From Variovorax paradoxus (GTDB lineage: Bacteria > Pseudomonadota > Gammaproteobacteria > Burkholderiales > Burkholderiaceae_C): a stretch of DNA of 64,000 bases. The position numbers and the translations under genes were made by a program. Where the stretch lies: positions 3,797,001 to 3,861,000 of the forward strand of contig NZ_CP091716.1 of NCBI RefSeq assembly GCF_022009635.1, in the 5' to 3' direction. Below, piece by piece: positions 21,075-29,946 of this stretch. The notes below the pieces were generated by a model. It saw only the letters and a program-made list of their open reading frames with translations. It did not search any database and was not told where the DNA came from. The first letter of the stretch is position 1. Each line of letters starts with the position of its first letter.

Positions 21075-22574
21075 ATGGACTTTCAACTCAAGACCCTCAC
21101 CGTCGCCCAGGCCGCAGCCGAGAAATCCGATGTCCTGATCGTGCTCGTCGGCAGCGCCCCGCTCACCACCAAAGACCCGCTTTCCGTGCTGGCCGCCAGT
21201 GCCCGCAAGGCCGGGGACCTGCCCGACAAGGCCGGAAAACTCCTCACGCTGTACCGCCCCGACGACGTCGTGGCGGCCCGCGTGGTGTTCGCGGCCATCG
21301 GCGACGGCAAGCCCGCGTCGGTGCGCAGCGGCGTCGCGGCGGCGGTCAACGCGGCCAAGGCCCATGGGCCGAAGCGGGTGGTTCTTGTGTTCGCGCAGCC
21401 CGCGGACGGCGCGGCGGTGGCTTGCGCCGTCACGGCGGCGGCCGATGCCAGCTATGTCTACACCACCACCAAGTCGAAGGCCGAGCCGCGCAGCATCCGC
21501 AACCTGAGCGTCGGTGTGGCCGATGCGACAGCTGTTACCGGCGCTTTCAACGATGCCCGCGCCACCGTGCGGGGTATCGAGCTGGCCAAGGAGTGGGGCA
21601 ACCGCCCCGCCAACCACGCCACGCCCACGCTGCTGGGCGAGGCCGCCAAGGGGCTGGCCAAGCTGCCCAAGATCAAGTGCGAAGTGCTGGGCCCGAAGGA
21701 AGTCGAGAAGCTCGGCATGGGCTCGTTCATGGCGGTGGCGCAGGGCTCTGCCGAGCCGCTGCGCTTCATCGTGCTGCGCTACCAGGGCGGCCCCAAGGAC
21801 CAGGCGCCCGTGGTGCTGGTCGGCAAGGGCATCACCTTCGATACCGGCGGCGTTTCGCTCAAGCCCGCCGCCGAAATGGACGAGATGAAGTTCGACATGT
21901 GCGGCGCTGCGAGCGTGCTGGGCACCTTCCGTGCGCTCGGCGACATCCAGCCCGCGATCAACGTCGTCGGCCTGATTCCGTCGTGCGAGAACATGAACGA
22001 CGGCCGCTCGGTCAAGCCGGGCGACGTGGTCACCAGCATGAGCGGCCAGACCATCGAAGTGCTCAACACCGATGCCGAAGGCCGCCTGATTCTTTGCGAC
22101 GCGCTCACCTATGCCAAGCGCTTCGACCCCACCGCGGTGATCGACATCGCCACGCTGACCGGTGCTTGCGTGGTGGCGCTCGGCGGCGTGCGCAGCGGCC
22201 TGTTCTCCAGCGACGAAACGCTGGCCGCCGCGCTGGAAACCGCCGGTGAAGCCTCGCAAGACCGCTGCTGGCGCCTGCCGCTGGACGACGACTACGCCGA
22301 GGGCCTCAAGAGCAACTTCGCCGACGTGGCCAACATCGCCGGCCGTGCCGGCGGCGCCATCACCGCGGCCAAGTTCCTGCAGCGCTTTGCGGGCGACTTC
22401 GCCTGGGCCCACCTCGACATCGCCGGCACGGCCTGGAAGAGCGGGGCGGCCAAGGGCTCGACCGGCCGACCGGTGGGGCTGCTGGTCTCGTACCTCACGA
22501 GCCGCGCGGCCAGTGGCGTGCAGGCCAAGGCGGCCGACAAGGCTCCGGCTCGAAAGGCCCGGTCCGCGAAGTGA
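21075..22574 (+). CDS. pepA: Leucyl aminopeptidase (M17 family)
   Basis: Cytosolic two-metal aminopeptidase that removes N-terminal residues. In E. coli PepA also binds DNA in Xer recombination. The 499-residue protein has an N-terminal macro-like domain (about 1-165) and a catalytic domain containing [15 protein letters not shown] (metal-binding Lys and Asp), [10 protein letters not shown] and the M17 signature NTDAEGRL. The C-terminus ends in a Lys/Ala-rich tail beyond residue 480. The ATG at 21075 follows AAAAAAAGGATT. The stop overlaps holC as GTGA, giving translational coupling. Confidence 0.97.
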   Translation: MDFQLKTLTVAQAAAEKSDVLIVLVGSAPLTTKDPLSVLAASARKAGDLPDKAGKLLTLYRPDDVVAARVVFAAIGDGKPASVRSGVAAAVNAAKAHGPKRVVLVFAQPADGAAVACAVTAAADASYVYTTTKSKAEPRSIRNLSVGVADATAVTGAFNDARATVRGIELAKEWGNRPANHATPTLLGEAAKGLAKLPKIKCEVLGPKEVEKLGMGSFMAVAQGSAEPLRFIVLRYQGGPKDQAPVVLVGKGITFDTGGVSLKPAAEMDEMKFDMCGAASVLGTFRALGDIQPAINVVGLIPSCENMNDGRSVKPGDVVTSMSGQTIEVLNTDAEGRLILCDALTYAKRFDPTAVIDIATLTGACVVALGGVRSGLFSSDETLAAALETAGEASQDRCWRLPLDDDYAEGLKSNFADVANIAGRAGGAITAAKFLQRFAGDFAWAHLDIAGTAWKSGAAKGSTGRPVGLLVSYLTSRAASGVQAKAADKAPARKARSAK

Positions 22575-23011
22575 CGGAAATCGGTTTTCACTACAACGCG
22601 CCGGACAAGCTGAACTACGCCTGCCGGCTGGTTCGAAAGGCCGTCAATGCGCGCGGCCTGCGCGTGGTGGTGATCGGCGACGCGCGCGCGCTCGACGTGG
22701 TGGATGCCGCGCTCTGGCAGCTTTCGCCGGTGGACTTCGTCGCGCATTGCCGTGGCGATGCGCCGCCTCATGTGCTTGCGCGTACGCCCGTCATTCTTTC
22801 TTCCGACGGTGCGGACGCGGCCGCGCTGCCGCACCGCGAGATGCTGGTGAACCTCGGGCTCGAGGTGCCGGCCGGCTTCGAGCGCTACGAGCGTCTCATC
22901 GACATCGTGAGCGACGAAAGCAACGACCGTCAGGTCGGCCGTTCGCGCTGGCGTCACTACGCCGACCGCGGCTACACCATCCAGCCGCACGACTTCGCAA
23001 AGAGTTCCTGA
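22571..23011 (+). CDS. holC: DNA polymerase III subunit chi
   Basis: Clamp-loader accessory subunit that links the polymerase III holoenzyme to SSB. The 146 residues begin with GTG ([24 protein letters not shown]), containing the family phrase DKLNYACRL, and continue with [13 protein letters not shown] and [22 protein letters not shown], followed by [10 protein letters not shown]. The length matches E. coli chi (147). The start codon overlaps the pepA stop, the classical pepA-holC arrangement. valS, which follows in enterics, is absent here. Confidence 0.92.
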   Translation: MTEIGFHYNAPDKLNYACRLVRKAVNARGLRVVVIGDARALDVVDAALWQLSPVDFVAHCRGDAPPHVLARTPVILSSDGADAAALPHREMLVNLGLEVPAGFERYERLIDIVSDESNDRQVGRSRWRHYADRGYTIQPHDFAKSS

Positions 23012-23012
23012 C

Positions 23013-23411
23013 ATGGCCAGCAACCTGCGCACGCCGCCCCGGTTCGTTCCCACCCTGACCACGGTGCTCGAGATCCCGGCGGAGCCCGCGGTCCCCGAGC
23101 CGCAGGCGGCCGTGCAGGCGACGCAGCCAGACCCGGAAAGCACCATGGCATTGCCGCCGGCGGCGCAGCTGTCGCAGGCGGAAATCGTCAGCCTCGAAGA
23201 GCAACTGCTGCATCGCGTGCTGCAGCGCGTGGACCTCTCTTTGGAAGAGCGTTTGAGCGACACCGTGTCAGCTGCCGTTCAGCATCAACTCGATGCAATG
23301 GTGCCGCGTTTGCGCAATGAAATCGAAGCCGTTCTGCGTGCTCTGGTGATCGAGGCAATGGCTGCCGAACTCAGCGAAAACACAGGGTCTACGCCAGCTT
23401 CCGGCGCATAA
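23013..23411 (+). CDS. Small hypothetical protein following holC
   Basis: A 132-residue protein, one base after the holC stop. The N-terminal half is Pro/Ala/Glu-rich and probably disordered (TPPRFVPTLTTVLEIPAEPA). The C-terminal half (about 50-118) is a predicted amphipathic helix with LSQAEIVSLEEQLLHRVLQRVDLSLEERLSDTVSAAVQHQLDAMVPRLRNEIEAVLRALV broken by few gaps. Other Burkholderiales have a small protein at this position (DUF2486-type), which this may represent, but I cannot confirm homology. It is probably cotranscribed with pepA and holC. No signal peptide or membrane segment is visible. Confidence 0.75.
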   Translation: MASNLRTPPRFVPTLTTVLEIPAEPAVPEPQAAVQATQPDPESTMALPPAAQLSQAEIVSLEEQLLHRVLQRVDLSLEERLSDTVSAAVQHQLDAMVPRLRNEIEAVLRALVIEAMAAELSENTGSTPASGA

Positions 23412-23547
23412 ATCCTCGGCTAAACTGCGCCGCAGGTCGGAAGGGCGTGAGGGTGCCGCTGGTCTGCGGCGCGAAACTTGCGAGGTCTAGCCGCCCGGAT
23501 CACACGACCGGTTTTTTATTCTTTTCATCCAAGTTCTGGAGGTTCCC

Positions 23548-24765
23548 ATGCAATTGAAATGGACTGCGGTCGCACTGGCTGCAATCACGCTTGTGGCTTG
23601 CGGCAAGAAAGAAGAAGCCGCTGCTCCCGCTGCAGCGCCCGCGCCAACGGCCGCGGCCCCGGCTGCCGCGCCTGCACCTGCACCTGCCGGGGACACGCTG
23701 GTCGTCAAGATCGGTCACGTTGCACCTACCAGCGGTCCCATTGCCCACTTGGGCAAGGACAACGAAATGGGCGCCAAGATGGCCATCGAAGACCTGAATG
23801 CCAAGGGCATCAAGATCGGCGACAAGACCGCCAAGTTCGAGCTGGTCGCCGAAGACGACGCAGGCGATCCGAAGCAAGGCACCGCAGTGGCCCAGAAGCT
23901 CGTCGACGAAAAGGTCAACGGCGTGGTCGGCCACCTGAACTCGGGCACCACCATCCCCGCTTCCAAGCTGTACAGCGACGCTGGCATTCCCCAGATCTCG
24001 CCTTCGGCCACGAATCCCAAGTACACGCGTCAAGGCTTCAAGACCACGTTCCGCGTGGTGGCTGACGACACGCAACTCGGCGGTACGCTGGGCAAGTACG
24101 CAGTCGAAACGCTCAAGGGCAAGAACATTGCCGTGATCGACGACCGTACGGCTTACGGCCAAGGCGTTGCCGAAGAATTCGAGAAGTCGGCCAAGGCCGC
24201 CGGCGCCACCATCGTGGGCCACGAATTCACCACTGACAAGTCGACCGACTTCAACGCCATCCTGACCAAGCTCAAGTCGGCCAAGCCCGACGTGCTGTTC
24301 TTCGGCGGCATGGACGCCGTGGGCGGCCCGATGCTCAAGCAGGTCAAGCAACTCGGCCTGAACGTCAAGTTCATGGGTGGCGACGGCCTGTGCACCGGCG
24401 AACTGCCGAAGCTGGCTGGCGATGCCATCGGCGAAGACATGGTGGTGTGCGCTGAAGCCGGCGGCGTGGACGGCGACTTCAAGCAACCTCTGGAAGACTT
24501 CAAGGCCAAGTTCAAGACCAAGAACGGCGTGGAAGTGCAGATCTATGCACCGTACGTGTACGACGCGGTCAACGTGCTGGCTGAAGCCATGGTCAAGGCC
24601 GGCTCGTCCGACCCCGAAAAGTACCTGCCGGAAGTCGGCAAGGTGCAATACAAGGGCGTGACCGGCCCGATCGCCTTCGACGAAAAGGGCGACATCAAGA
24701 ACGGCGCGCTGACGCTGTACACCTACAAGGGTGGTGCACGCACGCAAATCGCCGTGGTGCGTTGA
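23548..24765 (+). CDS. LivK-type branched-chain amino acid ABC transporter binding protein, lipoprotein form
   Basis: Periplasmic-binding protein of the Leu/Ile/Val family, 405 residues. The signal peptide ends in lipobox LVACG (Cys18), followed by an unusual Ala/Pro-rich tether (about 23-48). The binding fold then starts TLVVKIGHVAPTSGPIAHLGKDNEMGAKMAIEDLN and contains the Ser/Thr ligand-loop HLNSGTTIPASKLY and DDRTAYGQGVAEEFE. GGAGG lies at correct spacing before the ATG. No permease or ATPase genes are adjacent, so the transporter partner must lie elsewhere. An intrinsic terminator follows. The ligand is not certain, since this family also binds other amino acids and aromatic acids. Confidence 0.88.
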   Translation: MQLKWTAVALAAITLVACGKKEEAAAPAAAPAPTAAAPAAAPAPAPAGDTLVVKIGHVAPTSGPIAHLGKDNEMGAKMAIEDLNAKGIKIGDKTAKFELVAEDDAGDPKQGTAVAQKLVDEKVNGVVGHLNSGTTIPASKLYSDAGIPQISPSATNPKYTRQGFKTTFRVVADDTQLGGTLGKYAVETLKGKNIAVIDDRTAYGQGVAEEFEKSAKAAGATIVGHEFTTDKSTDFNAILTKLKSAKPDVLFFGGMDAVGGPMLKQVKQLGLNVKFMGGDGLCTGELPKLAGDAIGEDMVVCAEAGGVDGDFKQPLEDFKAKFKTKNGVEVQIYAPYVYDAVNVLAEAMVKAGSSDPEKYLPEVGKVQYKGVTGPIAFDEKGDIKNGALTLYTYKGGARTQIAVVR

Positions 24766-24788
24766 TTCGCGCAGGCAACTGCCGCAAA

Positions 24789-24816
24789 AGAAAAAGGGCC
24801 TTCGGGCCCTTTTTTC
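24789..24816 (+). terminator. Intrinsic terminator after the livK-like gene
   Basis: GGGCC, loop TTCG, GGCCC flanked by AAAAA and TTTTTT. The symmetric A and T runs would also permit termination of the minus-strand response regulator gene ending at 24838. Confidence 0.92.
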
Positions 24817-24837
24817 ATGTCTGCTTCAAAAGCGGGT

Positions 24838-25227
24838 TTACAGCGGTGCGAGCCCTGACGGGCGGTCCGCGTTGCAGTACTCGATGAAGGCGTCGAGGTC
24901 ACGCGACTTGTCGAATACCGCATCGGCTCCAAGAGCACCGCAGCGTGAGCGGATGTCTGCCGTGACGTAGTTGCTCAGCACCACGACCCGTTGGCCGGGC
25001 TTGCGTGTCTTGCAGCCGGCGAGCACACCGAGGCCGGAGCCTTCCTTGAGGAACAGGTCGACGATGAGGAGCTGCCAGTCGTCCGGGTGCGCCGCGATCC
25101 ATGCCAGTGCATCCGATTCGGTTTCGGCGAAGCCGACCACACGGCCATTGACCAGGTCCTCCAGTGCCGGGACCAGGTTGTCCCTGATGGTCTTGTTGTC
25201 CTCGACGAGGAACGTGATGAGGGCCAT
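24838..25227 (-). CDS. Stand-alone response regulator receiver protein
   Basis: A 129-residue single REC domain with no output domain. Conserved residues are the acidic pair Glu9/Asp10, the phospho-acceptor Asp57 in LLIVDLFL, Ser85 in VVVLSNYV and Lys107 in VFDKS, so phosphorylation should be intact. No histidine kinase is adjacent. It resembles single-domain receivers that act by protein contact, for example in chemotaxis or phosphorelays. The gene lies 100 bases downstream of a coiled-coil protein on the same strand. The partner kinase is unknown. Confidence 0.85.
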   Translation of the reverse strand: MALITFLVEDNKTIRDNLVPALEDLVNGRVVGFAETESDALAWIAAHPDDWQLLIVDLFLKEGSGLGVLAGCKTRKPGQRVVVLSNYVTADIRSRCGALGADAVFDKSRDLDAFIEYCNADRPSGLAPL

Positions 25228-25327
25228 GCCGTGGTTTCGCTTTGAGAACCAATAGCGTAGCGTGCCTGATGCCGGCGCAGCGTAGGAGAAAGGATACGGA
25301 CGGGGAGAGCGGTGCGCGATGCGCCGC

Positions 25328-25684
25328 TCAGTCCGTCTGTCCCGAGCGGATCTTGGCCTTGAGCTTCTCGGCCAGCGCCTGGCTCTCGTCGCGCTCGGCC
25401 GTCACTTCGAGGCGCTTCTCGATTTCTTCGCTCAGGGCCGCGTTCACTTCAGCCAGCTTCTCTGCCGACTTGGCCAGTTTTTCCTCGAGCTGGCTCGTGT
25501 GTTCGATGGCTTGGGCCACTTCGCCGACCTGAACCTCCTCAGGCAGCTCCTGCTCGAGCACCGTGTTCACCACGGCAAGGTTGTCCGATGCCCGCTGCAC
25601 GTCAGCGGCCACCTGTTCGCTTTTCTGCAGGGTGCGATCCAGCGATGTCGTGCCACGCGGCGAGGGTTGCGGTTGTCCAGCCAT
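25328..25684 (-). CDS. Small coiled-coil hypothetical protein
   Basis: A 118-residue, highly charged protein with Ala, Glu, Lys and Leu spaced as heptads over most of its length (about 15-112; for example EEKLAKSAEKLAEVNAALSEE). There is no signal peptide, membrane segment or cysteine. The first residues MAGQPQPSPRGTT are probably disordered. The family is unknown to me. It is co-directional with the response regulator gene downstream, which may indicate a shared transcript, though the 100-base gap allows separate promoters. Confidence 0.75.
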   Translation of the reverse strand: MAGQPQPSPRGTTSLDRTLQKSEQVAADVQRASDNLAVVNTVLEQELPEEVQVGEVAQAIEHTSQLEEKLAKSAEKLAEVNAALSEEIEKRLEVTAERDESQALAEKLKAKIRSGQTD

Positions 25685-25800
25685 CGAGGCTCCTTTGCGG
25701 GCTTGAAAGTAAAACCTTTGGATCGTACGCCAGACGAAAGTGCCTGGGTTGCCGACGCCAGTTGTTGCAAAGCAACGCTTGAGCTTGTCTTGCGGACGAC

Positions 25801-25834
25801 AAAAAAGCCCGAGTGCTTGTGGCGACTCGGGCTT
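25801..25834 (-). terminator. Intrinsic terminator of tRNA-Ser
   Basis: On the minus strand AAGCCCGAGT and ACTCGGGCTT (25834-25825 with 25814-25805) form a 10-base-pair stem with a 10-base loop, followed by TTTTT. Confidence 0.88.
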
Positions 25835-25879
25835 CTTCTGATCAGCAATGTTCGCGAACGGTTACGAACAATCAATCTT

Positions 25880-25970
25880 TGGCGGAGCAGGCGGGATTCG
25901 AACCCGCGGAGGGCTATTAACCCTCACACGCTTTCCAGGCGTGCGACTTAAACCGCTCATCCACCGCTCC
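25880..25970 (-). tRNA. tRNA-Ser (anticodon GGA)
   Basis: Read on the minus strand, the 91-base gene starts GGAGCGGTGGATGAGCGG, has the anticodon arm CACGC-CTGGAAA-GCGTG with anticodon GGA, a long class II variable arm (GAGGGTTAATAGCCCTC) and a T arm CGGGTTCGAATCCCG, and ends GCTCCGCCA with CCA encoded. It reads UCC and UCU codons. A TACAAT hexamer (25986-25981) ten bases upstream of the 5' end is a likely -10 box, and an intrinsic terminator lies downstream at 25801-25834. Confidence 0.97.
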
Positions 25971-25995
25971 TGAGCCTCTGATTGTAGCAGTCTGT

Positions 25996-26925
25996 TCAGG
26001 TCGGATTCGAAGGTTTGCCTGCCTGGACCATGCGCATTGCCGAAGCGATGAGCGCAGCGGTCTCCGACATGTTGCTCGGAACGATCAACGTGGTCTTGGA
26101 ATCGGCTGCAACCTTGCCGTAGGCATCGACCGCGCGCTCGGCCACCTTGAGCTGCACTGCCTGTTCGCCGCCCGGCTGGCGGATGGCGGCCGCCACGCGT
26201 TCGATGGCGTCCGCCGTGGCCGTGGCCACCGCCGTGATGGCGGCTGCTTCACCCTGCGCGTTGTTGATCTGTGCCTGCTTTTCGCCCTCGGAACGGGCGA
26301 TGAAAGCCTCGCGCTCGCCGGTCGCGATGTTGATCTGCTCCTGGCGGCGGCCTTCGGACGCCGCAATCAGCGCGCGCTTGCCGCGCTCGGCGGTGATCTG
26401 CGCCTGCATGGCCAGCAGGATTTCCTTCGGCGGCGTCAGGTCCTTGATTTCGTAGCGCAGCACCTTCACGCCCCAGTTGAGCGCGGCCTCGTCGATGGCG
26501 GCCACCACCTGGGCGTTGATGACGTCGCGTTCCTCGAAGGTCTTGTCGAGCTCGAGCTTGCCGATCACGCTGCGCAGGGAAGTCTGGGCCAGTTGCGTCA
26601 CCGCCACGATGTAGTTCGACGAGCCGTAGCTCGCGCGCATCGGGTCGGTCACCTGGAAGTACAGGATGCCGTCGACCTGCAGCTGCGTGTTGTCGCGCGT
26701 GATGCAGATCTGGCTCGGCACGTCGAGCGGGATTTCCTTCAGGCTGTGCTTGTAGGCCACGCGGTCGATGAACGGGATCAGGAAGTTGGGGCCGGGCGTC
26801 ATGGTGCCGTGGTACTTGCCCAGGCGCTCGCGCACCCATGCGTTCTGCTGCGGCACGAACTTGACCGACTGGCTGATGAAGATGATCGCGATGACCAGGA
26901 TGATGAGAGGGACCGAAAATTCCAT
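25996..26925 (-). CDS. SPFH/band-7 membrane protein (QmcA/stomatin-like)
   Basis: A 309-residue stomatin-family protein with an N-terminal membrane anchor (MEFSVPLIILVIAIIFISQS). An SPFH domain (about 25-200) includes VPQQNAWVRERLGKYHGTMTPGPNFLIPFIDRVAYKHSLKE and DLTPPKEILLAMQAQITAERGKRALI. A long Ala/Glu-rich helical coiled coil follows (about 185-250), then a short C-terminal segment. Such proteins form large oligomeric cages around membrane complexes such as FtsH. The ATG lies 37 bases after the NfeD gene, and this NfeD-SPFH pairing is a widely conserved partnership. Confidence 0.93.
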   Translation of the reverse strand: MEFSVPLIILVIAIIFISQSVKFVPQQNAWVRERLGKYHGTMTPGPNFLIPFIDRVAYKHSLKEIPLDVPSQICITRDNTQLQVDGILYFQVTDPMRASYGSSNYIVAVTQLAQTSLRSVIGKLELDKTFEERDVINAQVVAAIDEAALNWGVKVLRYEIKDLTPPKEILLAMQAQITAERGKRALIAASEGRRQEQINIATGEREAFIARSEGEKQAQINNAQGEAAAITAVATATADAIERVAAAIRQPGGEQAVQLKVAERAVDAYGKVAADSKTTLIVPSNMSETAALIASAMRMVQAGKPSNPT

Positions 26926-26962
26926 GGTGCGCTTCCTTTTCTGAGTTCTAGAGACGGACTGA

Positions 26963-27388
26963 CTAAACCTTGTCGACGACGAGACGGCTGCCGATCACCT
27001 CGACCACCCGGTGCTCGCCGGTCGAGGGCGCGCGGCCTGCGCGGGGCACCACCGTCCATTGCGCGCCCCGATAGCGCACGGTGGCCGTGCCGTCGGCGTT
27101 CCATGCCTCGACGTGCACGATCTCGCCGATGTCGAGGTTCAGGTCGGGGTTGGCGCCGCTGGGCGGGGCGGGCGGGCGCTTGCGCTGAATGGAATACCAG
27201 ACCAGCACGGCCCCCACGCCGATCACCGAAGCCACGATCAGCTGCGTGACGATGTCGAAGCCCAGGTGTGCCGAGATGGCGGCTCCTGCAAAGCCCGCGG
27301 CCAGGAGCAGCAGGTAGACCGTGCCCGAAAGCAGCTCGGCCACGATGGCTGCCCCCGCGATCAGCCACCAGACGGTGGAATTCGCCAT
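26963..27388 (-). CDS. NfeD-family membrane protein (short form)
   Basis: A 141-residue inner-membrane protein with about three hydrophobic segments (residues 6-75) and a C-terminal OB-fold (about 88-140) containing IGEIVHVEAWNADGTATVRYRGAQW. The protease domain of long NfeD proteins is missing, so this is the short YbbK-partner type. The start ATG 27388 (MANSTVWWLIAGAAIVAELL) is preceded by AGGAG eight bases upstream; the longer frame to 27427 lacks such a site. It is the first gene of an operon with the SPFH protein, and its OB domain is thought to contact that partner. Confidence 0.92.
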   Translation of the reverse strand: MANSTVWWLIAGAAIVAELLSGTVYLLLLAAGFAGAAISAHLGFDIVTQLIVASVIGVGAVLVWYSIQRKRPPAPPSGANPDLNLDIGEIVHVEAWNADGTATVRYRGAQWTVVPRAGRAPSTGEHRVVEVIGSRLVVDKV

Positions 27389-27594
27389 GTTGTCGACTCC
27401 TCTTCTTGCTTGTTCGATGCGCGCCATTCTGCGGCATCGCGCCCAAGCGCTTGTCCTGCGTAGGGGTACTGGCGCCGGGTCGGCGCGGCCCTTGCCTGCC
27501 TCCGATGAATGGCTTGCGGCAGGCTGACCGGATTCTTCATCTGAATTCCGTACACTTCGCGCCTCGTCTCATTGCCTGACCCGGAGCCCCGCTC

Positions 27595-29901
27595 ATGAAA
27601 TTCCGCTTTCCCATCGTCATCATCGACGAGGACTTCCGCTCCGAAAACACTTCGGGCCTCGGCATCCGCGCGCTCGCGCAGGCCATCGAGACGGAGGGCT
27701 TCGAGGTGCTGGGCGTCACGAGTTATGGCGACCTGAGCCAGTTCGCCCAGCAGCAAAGCCGCGCCAGCGCCTTCATTCTGTCGATCGACGATGAAGAATT
27801 CACCGTCGGCCCCGACCTCGATCCGGCCGTGCTGAGCCTGCGCAACTTCATCGGCGAGGTGCGCCGCAAGAACGCCGATGTGCCGATCTACATCTACGGC
27901 GAGACCAAGACCTCGCGCCACATCCCGAACGACATCCTGCGCGAGCTGCACGGCTTCATCCACATGTTCGAGGACACCCCCGAATTCGTGGCGCGCCACA
28001 TCATCCGCGAGGCCAAGAGCTATCTCGAAGGCGTGCAGCCGCCGTTCTTCAAGGCGCTGATCGACTACGCGGAAGACGGTTCCTACTCCTGGCATTGCCC
28101 CGGCCATTCGGGCGGCGTGGCGTTCCTGAAGAGCCCGGTGGGCCAGATGTTCCACCAGTTCTTCGGCGAAAACATGCTGCGCGCCGACGTCTGCAACGCC
28201 GTGGAAGAACTGGGCCAGCTGCTCGACCACACCGGCCCGGTGGCCGCCAGCGAGCGCAACGCGGCGCGCATCTTCAATGCCGACCACTGCTTCTTCGTGA
28301 CCAACGGCACCAGCACCAGCAACAAGATGGTCTGGCACCACACCGTGGCGCCCGACGACGTGGTGGTGGTCGACCGCAACTGCCACAAGTCGATCCTGCA
28401 CGCGATCATCATGACCGGCGCGATTCCGGTGTTCATGAAGCCGACGCGCAACCACTTCGGCATCATCGGCCCGATTCCGAAGAGCGAGTTCGAGCAGAGC
28501 GCCATCAAGGCCAAGATCAAGGCCAACCCGCTGCTGGCCGATGTCGATGCCGACAAGGTCAAGCCGCGCGTGATGACGCTCACGCAGTCGACCTACGACG
28601 GCGTGATCTACAACACCGAGACCATCAAGAACATGCTCGACGGCTACGTCGACACGTTGCATTTCGACGAAGCCTGGCTGCCGCACGCCGCCTTCCACCC
28701 GTTCTACGGCGCCTACCACGCGATGGGCAAGCGCCGCGTGCGCCCGAAGGAGTCGCTGGTGTTCGCCACCCAGTCCACGCACAAGCTGCTCGCCGGCATC
28801 AGCCAGGCCAGCCACGTGCTGGTGCAGGACTCGCAGAACCGTCAGCTCGACCGCGACCTCTTCAACGAGGCCTACCTGATGCACTCGTCGACCAGCCCGC
28901 AGTACGCGATCATCGCGAGCTGCGACGTGGCCGCCGCCATGATGGAGCCGCCCGGCGGCACCGCGCTGGTGGAAGAAAGCATCCTGGAGGCGCTGGACTT
29001 CCGCCGCGCCATGCGCAAGGTCGAGGAAGAATTCGGCAAGGACGAGTGGTGGTTCAAGGTCTGGGGCCCCGAGAAGCTCGTCGACGAAGGCATCGGCCGC
29101 GCCGAAGACTGGATCATGCACGGCGAGAAGAACGGCCCGTCCAAGAGCAAGAGCAAGAAGTCGCCGCGCAACTGGCACGGCTTCGGCGAACTGGCCGACG
29201 GCTTCAACATGCTCGACCCGATCAAGTCGACCATCGTGACGCCGGGCCTCGACCTCGAAGGCAACTTTGCCGAGACCGGCATTCCTGCCAGCGTGGTCAC
29301 CAAGTTCCTCGCGGAACACGGCGTGATCGTGGAGAAGACGGGCCTGTACAGCTTCTTCATCATGTTCACCATCGGCATCACCAAGGGCCGCTGGAACACG
29401 CTGCTCACGGCGCTGCAGCAGTTCAAGGACGACTACGCGCGCAACCAGCCGATGTGGCGCATCCTGCCGGAGTTCTGCCAGCAGCACCCGGGCTACGAGC
29501 GCCTCGGCTTGCGCGACCTGTGCCAGCACATCCACCAGCTGTATGCGCGCTACGACGTGGCGCGCCTCACGACCGAGATGTACCTGAGCGACCTGACGCC
29601 GGCCATGAAGCCCAGCGACGCCTTCGCCCATATCGCGCACCGCAAGACCGAGCGCGTGGAGATCGACGAGCTCGAAGGCCGCATCACCACCAGCCTGATC
29701 ACGCCGTACCCGCCGGGCATTCCGCTGCTGATTCCGGGCGAAGTGTTCAACAAGAAGATCGTCGACTACCTCAAGTTCTCGCGCGAGTTCAACCTGCAGT
29801 GCCCGGGTTTCGAGACCGACATCCACGGCTTGGTGGCGCGCGTCGACGAAACGGGCAAGAAGCGCTACTACGCTGACTGCGTGCGCCAGACGGCCAAGTA
29901 A
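27595..29901 (+). CDS. Arginine/lysine/ornithine decarboxylase (class III, fold type I)
   Basis: A 768-residue PLP enzyme that decarboxylates a basic amino acid to a diamine or agmatine. The N-terminal wing domain (about 1-130) has a receiver-like fold starting FPIVIIDEDF. The core includes SWHCPGHSGGVAF, FVTNGTSTSNKMVWHH, LHFDEAWLPHAAFHPFYG and the PLP lysine in TQSTHKLLAGISQ. The length is between inducible Adi/Ldc (about 715-755) and longer forms. Substrate choice among arginine, lysine and ornithine cannot be made by eye. No antiporter gene is adjacent, unlike enteric acid-resistance systems. A GGAGC/GCTCC hairpin (29931-29944) without a T run follows. Confidence 0.9.
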   Translation: MKFRFPIVIIDEDFRSENTSGLGIRALAQAIETEGFEVLGVTSYGDLSQFAQQQSRASAFILSIDDEEFTVGPDLDPAVLSLRNFIGEVRRKNADVPIYIYGETKTSRHIPNDILRELHGFIHMFEDTPEFVARHIIREAKSYLEGVQPPFFKALIDYAEDGSYSWHCPGHSGGVAFLKSPVGQMFHQFFGENMLRADVCNAVEELGQLLDHTGPVAASERNAARIFNADHCFFVTNGTSTSNKMVWHHTVAPDDVVVVDRNCHKSILHAIIMTGAIPVFMKPTRNHFGIIGPIPKSEFEQSAIKAKIKANPLLADVDADKVKPRVMTLTQSTYDGVIYNTETIKNMLDGYVDTLHFDEAWLPHAAFHPFYGAYHAMGKRRVRPKESLVFATQSTHKLLAGISQASHVLVQDSQNRQLDRDLFNEAYLMHSSTSPQYAIIASCDVAAAMMEPPGGTALVEESILEALDFRRAMRKVEEEFGKDEWWFKVWGPEKLVDEGIGRAEDWIMHGEKNGPSKSKSKKSPRNWHGFGELADGFNMLDPIKSTIVTPGLDLEGNFAETGIPASVVTKFLAEHGVIVEKTGLYSFFIMFTIGITKGRWNTLLTALQQFKDDYARNQPMWRILPEFCQQHPGYERLGLRDLCQHIHQLYARYDVARLTTEMYLSDLTPAMKPSDAFAHIAHRKTERVEIDELEGRITTSLITPYPPGIPLLIPGEVFNKKIVDYLKFSREFNLQCPGFETDIHGLVARVDETGKKRYYADCVRQTAK

Positions 29902-29946
29902 CTGGCAGGAGGGAAGGGCGCGAAGGCCCTGGAGCAAAAGCTCCGG

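Noticed and set aside
19932..22412. Possible long N-terminal extension of LptF
   Set aside because: Residues before ATG 21053 are antisense to pepA, and the normal LptF N-terminus starts at 21053.
27361..29937. Minus-strand open frame of 858 codons opposite the basic amino acid decarboxylase
   Set aside because: Shadow frame. The plus-strand decarboxylase has all expected motifs.
29931..29944. GGAGC-AAAA-GCTCC hairpin between the decarboxylase and ligase genes as a terminator
   Set aside because: The stem is short and no T run follows on either strand, so termination is not supported.
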